Of a DNA stretch of 64,000 nucleotides, positions 59,850 through 64,000 are shown in pieces. A program made the translations under genes and the position numbers. Source of the DNA: Phormidium sp. FACHB-1136. Its GTDB lineage: Bacteria > Cyanobacteriota > Cyanobacteriia > Phormidesmidales > Phormidesmidaceae. Position 1 is the first letter of the stretch, and each line of letters starts with the position of its first letter. The notes under the pieces were generated by a model. That model ran no database searches. It was not told the origin of the DNA and was given only the letters and a program-made list of their open reading frames with translations. The DNA lies in the NCBI RefSeq assembly GCF_014697375.1, contig NZ_JACJRS010000004.1, positions 45,274 to 109,273 on the forward strand, written 5' to 3'.

Positions 59850-61424
59850 TCAATTTAGGGAATAGAGTACCTCAACAGCCTCAATGGCTTGGGCTTTACC
59901 CTTCAGTTTTAAAGACCCGATGGCGCGGCAGGAAACCTGATCGTGAATCACACGGTAGGTCTCTGGGCCAAGGAGGATTTGCCCAGGCTGAGCTGCACTT
60001 TCTAGCCGAGCTGCCGTATTGACCACATCCCCAATTACAGTGTAGTCCATTCGACGATGGCTACCTAAACACCCCGCGATCACCTCCCCAGAGTTAATGC
60101 CAATACCCACTTGAATGGGCTGTTGAAGGTTGTTCTGGTTGAGACCCGCCACCTTTTGCTGAATGGCAATGGCACACTGGGCCGCTCGCAATTCTTGATC
60201 CACCTGAGCCAGCGGAGCTCCAAATACAACCATGACCGAATCGCCAATGAATTTATCGATAGTACCCTCATAGCGAAACACGATGTCAATAATGTCCCGG
60301 AAGTAGCGATTTAGCATCATAAAGACATCCGCAGGGGAGTTTATTTCCGACCATGTGGTGAATCCTCGCACATCACAGAAGAGGCAAGTAATTCGTCGTC
60401 GTTCACCTTCAATAATGGCATTAAAGTTTGGCTGATCGATCAGTTTTTCTACTAATTGCTGAGTCACAAATCGACCGAACAAGTCCTGAATTAAGGTAGC
60501 TCTAGCCGTTTCTTGCTCCCACAGATTATGCAGCCTGAGCAGAGGATTATGTCCAATCTGTTGGCGATAGGTTTGAATGCCCACCCACCCCTGTTGAACC
60601 AAGTTTTGTGCGCTCTCCCGCATCGTTAAGTGAGAGTCCTGTGGTAGATGATGTGGCACATCCCCTTGGTCTAAATAAGTTTCAATTTCAGGCTTGATTG
60701 TGGGAATATTCTGAAGCACCTCAAAGGCAGCACAGCGACCATAGCTGGGATTATCCCCAATACCCCGGTGGTGGCAAGCTGGACATCCCACCTCCTGCCA
60801 AAGGGGCTGCGGTTCATAACTGCCGGGATAAATCAGTCGGGTTTCCTCCAAACTAGCCAAGGTCAACTGTCCACATTGACTACAGAGACGGGGCAATAAA
60901 GTTAAGGAAATAATCCCTGCTACGTGATTCAAGATGGCTTGGGTTTTTAGTCCCCAAGTTTGAAGAGTATAGAGAACGTCTAGCCCAACAAAGGGGGTAT
61001 CTAGCCCAATAATCACCCATCGTCCAGCCTGGGTAGCGGTGAAAACAGCCTCAGCATTAGCCGAGCTTAATTGATCAATCACAATCACCACATTAGGATT
61101 TTCCAAATAGGGCTGAAGTGCCGCTATCCAAGCTTGATTGATGGGCAAAATCGTCTGTATCAACCAGTCCTTGGGCAGGTCAAACTGGCACCTCTGGCTC
61201 CAGTTCTCTTCCTCACTAGAAAACACGATGGTATGTCCAGCTTGAAACAAAAGATAAGCCACCATCATCAATATCGTACTTTTGCCTGTGCCCACTTGCC
61301 CAGTAACTGGAAGGAGTCCAGGTTTGTCCTGGAGAATTTTTTGTACTCGATTCTGGACATCAAGGGGCCAAATATTTGAATTATTCACAAAATTGGACAA
61401 ACTAGAGCGCTTTTCCATGGCCAT
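59850..61424 (-). CDS. GspE/PilB-like ATPase domain fused to a class III nucleotidyl cyclase
   Basis: 524 residues. N-terminal Walker A GQVGTGKST at 42-50 is followed by VVIVIDQLSSANAEAVFTA and WVIIGLDTPF, in the order of the type II/IV secretion ATPases (Walker B then the catalytic-loop region). LCSQCGQL and GCPACHHRG are the Cys4 zinc motif of GspE/PilB, and YGRCAAFEVL matches the GRxGIYEVL end. The C-terminal about 190 residues are a class III cyclase: metal-binding FCDVRGFTTWS and GDSVMVVFG, adenine-type Lys in TIDKFIGD, and YTVIGDVVNTAARLE. The ATPase part is shortened and its Walker B is altered, so it may be regulatory. It likely makes cAMP, which controls pilus-driven motility in cyanobacteria. 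Confidence 0.85.
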   Translation of the reverse strand: MAMEKRSSLSNFVNNSNIWPLDVQNRVQKILQDKPGLLPVTGQVGTGKSTILMMVAYLLFQAGHTIVFSSEEENWSQRCQFDLPKDWLIQTILPINQAWIAALQPYLENPNVVIVIDQLSSANAEAVFTATQAGRWVIIGLDTPFVGLDVLYTLQTWGLKTQAILNHVAGIISLTLLPRLCSQCGQLTLASLEETRLIYPGSYEPQPLWQEVGCPACHHRGIGDNPSYGRCAAFEVLQNIPTIKPEIETYLDQGDVPHHLPQDSHLTMRESAQNLVQQGWVGIQTYRQQIGHNPLLRLHNLWEQETARATLIQDLFGRFVTQQLVEKLIDQPNFNAIIEGERRRITCLFCDVRGFTTWSEINSPADVFMMLNRYFRDIIDIVFRYEGTIDKFIGDSVMVVFGAPLAQVDQELRAAQCAIAIQQKVAGLNQNNLQQPIQVGIGINSGEVIAGCLGSHRRMDYTVIGDVVNTAARLESAAQPGQILLGPETYRVIHDQVSCRAIGSLKLKGKAQAIEAVEVLYSLN

Positions 61425-61877
61425 AGTTCTACTGGTTAGGGGTAAGGAGAGGGAATGATACTTACTGGAGGGAAATCTGGCAAATAAAGGCTGGTGTTGA
61501 TACTATGCGACGTCCTGAGAAGATTGGCCTTAATGTTGGACACAATCTAATATGACGCTTATCACCCTTTCCTGTGACAAACTTGGCAAAGGCAGTCCCG
61601 GAACGGGTGGGAGCCTGTGACAGCAACCGCCCATCCGGCCCGGTGAGGGGATGGGTGAGAAGCCCTCAGGCTTTACCTGGGTTCCCAATTCGAGGCTCTG
61701 GCTCCGTTCCACATACGGCCCGTCGATGAGTTTTGTCAGTCATCGTTTCGTTGGTCAAGCGGGGACAGACATCCTGGATGATCCAAACATGGCGATGATG
61801 CGGTTTAATCTAATACGCAACTCGAATCTTCGCTAATTCACTGATCTTTAATTTTTCTTAAGCAAAAGGATGTCACC
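61425..61877. other. Gene-free interval
   Basis: About 450 bases. TTTTGTCAGTCA recurs at about 61732-61743, as at the end of the 23-kb element, but no matching partner end was found nearby. No gene seen. Confidence 0.45.
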
Positions 61878-62462
61878 ATGACTACCAACTTACTGCCACC
61901 GATGGAAGTTAAAAAAGCGACCAACTGGGTCATTGCCCTGAGTATCCTGTTGATTCTGCTAGGGGCACTGGCTATTTTTTCCCCCCTCTTTGCCTCGGCC
62001 TTCTTCGTGGTGATGCTGGGATGGATCGCCCTCTTCACTGGCATCGCTATGATTGTTCAGTCTTTCCGTGCCCAGCCCGTGCGGGGATTTTGGATGACGC
62101 TCATTGTCGGTATTTTCTACAGCATAGCAGGGCTATTCATCATCTTTAATACCCTGAAAAGCGTTGCCCTACTTACCCTAAGTTTTGGCATTTTGTTCAT
62201 CGCCGAGGGCATCACCACTATCGTCATGGGATTCACCAATCGAGTGGGAAAATCCATGTCTTGGTTGGTGGTGCTTAACGGCATTATTACCCTGATTCTG
62301 GGAATCTTAGTCATCAACGGCTGGCCCTCTACCGCGCTGTGGTTCATTGGGCTTTATGTGGGTATCAGTATTTTGTTTAGCGGCATTTCTCTGCTGGCGG
62401 CGGCCCTTGCGGCTCGTAAAGTCATGGGCGATGTGGTTGATGGCGATAGTTCAACGACCTAG
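61878..62462 (+). CDS. HdeD-like (DUF308) membrane protein
   Basis: 194 residues. Six hydrophobic segments arranged as two repeats of three, with a conserved GWIALFTGIAMIVQSF and GILFIAEGITTIVMGF in each half, the pattern of the HdeD/DUF308 family. HdeD in E. coli is an acid-resistance membrane protein; the role in cyanobacteria is unknown. Good AAGGAT-like ribosome-binding site before the ATG. Confidence 0.8.
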   Translation: MTTNLLPPMEVKKATNWVIALSILLILLGALAIFSPLFASAFFVVMLGWIALFTGIAMIVQSFRAQPVRGFWMTLIVGIFYSIAGLFIIFNTLKSVALLTLSFGILFIAEGITTIVMGFTNRVGKSMSWLVVLNGIITLILGILVINGWPSTALWFIGLYVGISILFSGISLLAAALAARKVMGDVVDGDSSTT

Positions 62463-62540
62463 CGAACGTCTGTAGATTGTTTAGCTACAGTTCATAGCAA
62501 ATTCGAGTTAGAAAATCCGATCTCCACCTCAGCCAACGGT

Positions 62541-62711
62541 AGGGGCGAGGTTTCTTTACCCGTAAATACCGGAGGCCAACATCTAATTGACGGACGAAAT
62601 TTGCTAGAATCCAAATTCATCAAAGGTTCAGGAAACCTGACCCCTACAGCGTTTGAATAATGTAGGGGCGAGGTTTCCTCGCCTGGTGCAGAATCTTTGG
62701 TCAGTCAACCA
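62541..62711. repeat. Degenerate dispersed repeat next to the LysR gene
   Basis: GTAGGGGCGAGGTTTC occurs at about 62541 and again at 62663, the second followed by CTCGCC. GTCAGTCAACCAGCC at 62700-62714 matches the right end of the 23-kb element (23218-23232). The right end lies a few bases from the 3' end of the LysR gene, as the other copy does from hepT. Confidence 0.5.
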
Positions 62712-62721
62712 GCCTAGCCCC

Positions 62722-63660
62722 TTAATTCTGCCGACTCAGCGCCTCAATATGGCGCTTGCTGAGGCTGGGTTCTGGTCGGGTAAGGCTGGCTTTAATGGAC
62801 TCTAAGCAGGCAAAAACTGGGGGAGAATGCATGATGCTTTCTGCCATGCCCACGGCAATGGTGCGGGACATGGGAACGGGCAGTTTCCGAATTTGAATGG
62901 AGGCAGGAATGGGCTGGGCGGCTAACCGGGCCATGATGGTAAAACCGATACCGTGGCGCACCATATTAACCGCTGTGCTGTCTTCTGAAATCTCGTGGGT
63001 GGGCACTAAGGGACAGTTGACCCGTGCAAAGTAGTCCTCTAGGGCTTTGCGGCAGGGGCTCTTTGCGGCGGGAACAATTAAGGGATAGGGGGCTAAATCA
63101 TCCCAACTCAAAACGGAAGGTAGCTGTAGATCCTCTGACAGCAAAACTAAATACTCATCCTGGAGTAAATTCCAGGTCTGAATATCTTCGGCAACGGGCA
63201 GAGGCATAATACCAATATCCGCTGTTCCTTGGCGCAAACTGTTCTCAATAGCTTCAGTATAGGGAGCTTCTTGAACCAGTACTTTGATCTCTGGAAAAGC
63301 TTGATTAAATTGCTTAATCGCTAGGGGCAATAAATGCGTAGCTACGGAGCGAAAGGTGGCGATACGAACGGTGCCTGTTTGCAGCCGATTAATTTGATGG
63401 GCCGTGGTGTGAATTAATTTTGTTTTTTCCAAAATCTCCTGGGCTAGGGGGAGCAATTGTTCGCCCGAAGCGGTGAGGCTGGTGCCCGCAGAAGTGCGTT
63501 GTACCAAGGCCAATCCAAGCTGTTTTTCAAGGAGAGCTAGGGAACGACTGGCGGCGGCTTGGGACACCTGAAGCTCAAGGGCAGCGGCACTGAAGCTACC
63601 ACATTCGGCAACGGCCACGAAAACCTCTAGCTGCGATAGCTTAATGGATTCTGAGTCCAT
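62722..63660 (-). CDS. LysR-family transcriptional regulator
   Basis: 312 residues. Winged helix-turn-helix at about 8-67 (FVAVAECGSFSAAALELQVSQAAASRSLALLE), then a periplasmic-binding-protein-like effector domain (about 95-300). Ordinary length. Its target is unknown; LysR genes often regulate a divergent neighbour, here beyond the window edge. Not close enough to the CbbR/NtcB groups to name. Confidence 0.92.
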   Translation of the reverse strand: MDSESIKLSQLEVFVAVAECGSFSAAALELQVSQAAASRSLALLEKQLGLALVQRTSAGTSLTASGEQLLPLAQEILEKTKLIHTTAHQINRLQTGTVRIATFRSVATHLLPLAIKQFNQAFPEIKVLVQEAPYTEAIENSLRQGTADIGIMPLPVAEDIQTWNLLQDEYLVLLSEDLQLPSVLSWDDLAPYPLIVPAAKSPCRKALEDYFARVNCPLVPTHEISEDSTAVNMVRHGIGFTIMARLAAQPIPASIQIRKLPVPMSRTIAVGMAESIMHSPPVFACLESIKASLTRPEPSLSKRHIEALSRQN

Positions 63661-63794
63661 GGCGGCATTAACCTCTCAAACTTCTGGGCCATCTTTCTCG
63701 ATTGTAGGCGACGGTGGTAAGGGACGGCAGTGCTGGGCGAAACAGGTTGAGCAGGTGCGCCAACCGAATTTATCTCAACCGACTCCCTAATTTC

Positions 63795-63824
63795 AGCGAC
63801 AACTAGCGACAACTAGCGACAACT
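63795..63824 (+). repeat. Three 10-bp tandem repeats
   Basis: AGCGACAACT repeated three times exactly. The 10-bp period matches one DNA helical turn. It lies about 135 bases upstream of the LysR start and could be a regulator site or slippage product. Confidence 0.9.
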
Positions 63825-63890
63825 AAAGTGCATAGCCTGTATACGTCTAGGTCATAGCGTGGTTTTGCGTCGAAGGCCATAATCGATTCT

Positions 63891-64000
63891 ATGCAACACT
63901 CCGGACAGTTTTTTGGGGTTGGGTTGGAAAAAAGCTATCCACCGCATAGAGTGCAGGTGCAAGTAAAACACGGTGCACCGATGGATAGCCTCAACAGCAT
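63891..64000 (+). CDS. Possible gene start, cut by window edge
   Basis: An ATG at 63891 opens a frame (MQHSGQFFGVGLEKSYPPHR...) that stays open for 36 codons to the window end. No ribosome-binding site stands out and no family is recognised. It would be divergent from the LysR gene, the usual position of a LysR target. Confidence 0.25.
   Translation, partial: MQHSGQFFGVGLEKSYPPHRVQVQVKHGAPMDSLNS

Overview
The window is a piece of a cyanobacterial chromosome. The allophycocyanin core genes (apcE, apcA, apcB, apcC and the start of apcF), a cyanobacterial-type F-type ATP synthase operon with both b and b' subunits, the class II fructose-1,6/sedoheptulose-1,7-bisphosphatase (glpX), and the arginine-degrading enzyme ArgZ/AgrE together leave little doubt. 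ApcE has four linker repeats, which points to a pentacylindrical phycobilisome core, common in filamentous and Leptolyngbya-like lineages. The genus is inference only. Most of the DNA is GC-rich, but roughly 2.6-12.2 kb is visibly more AT-rich.

Layout. 1-2.4 kb: apcF (partial) diverging from glnA, which has an NtcA-type promoter. 3-12 kb: an AT-rich island, all on the + strand, encoding a TPR protein, a membrane-anchored LivK-like receptor, a 1118-residue tubulin/FtsZ-superfamily protein, two related membrane proteins, and a ParA plus ParB-like pair. 12.3-13.8 kb: a second, GC-rich ParA gene with a disordered coiled-coil partner ending near a Trp, resembling the McdA/McdB carboxysome-positioning pair. 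14.5-14.7 kb: a cluster of DnaA-box-like sites with 12-bp iterons and an AT-rich flank, a candidate replication origin. 14.8-24 kb: housekeeping genes (PRC-barrel protein, a ProA-like protein lacking its catalytic Cys, phosphohexomutase, metF, trpS) and a HepT/MntA toxin-antitoxin pair. 24.3-29.6 kb: apcE-apcA-apcB-apcC. 31.2-37.4 kb: ATP synthase operon (I, a, c, b', b, delta, alpha, gamma) ending in a clear terminator. 38-50.5 kb: a long minus-strand chemotaxis-like cluster (pentapeptide protein, CheR-TPR, tandem CheW, two MCPs, hybrid CheA, CheB) with a Vat-like acetyltransferase downstream. 51-63.7 kb: HtrA protease, DUF3592-like protein, glpX, hemA, Mrr nuclease, ArgZ/AgrE, a GspE-like ATPase fused to a nucleotidyl cyclase, HdeD-like protein and a LysR regulator.

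How it fits together. glnA and argZ/agrE handle nitrogen assimilation and arginine/ornithine/proline turnover. apc, hemA, atp and glpX serve light harvesting, tetrapyrrole synthesis, ATP production and the Calvin cycle. The che cluster is a complete methylation-adapting sensory array without its own CheY. The 3-12 kb island is the best candidate for an undescribed system: a predicted periplasmic ligand sensor, a cytoskeletal GTPase, and a ParA/ParB-like pair whose ParB-like member has a ComEA-like helix-hairpin-helix instead of the usual HTH.

Mobile and repetitive DNA: a 122-bp MITE occurs twice (22.9 and 53.1 kb, inverted relative to one another), each copy with 12-bp terminal inverted repeats and its own perfect 9-bp target duplication. 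Other palindromic elements sit just after stop codons. I saw no rRNA, tRNA, CRISPR array or intact transposase gene.
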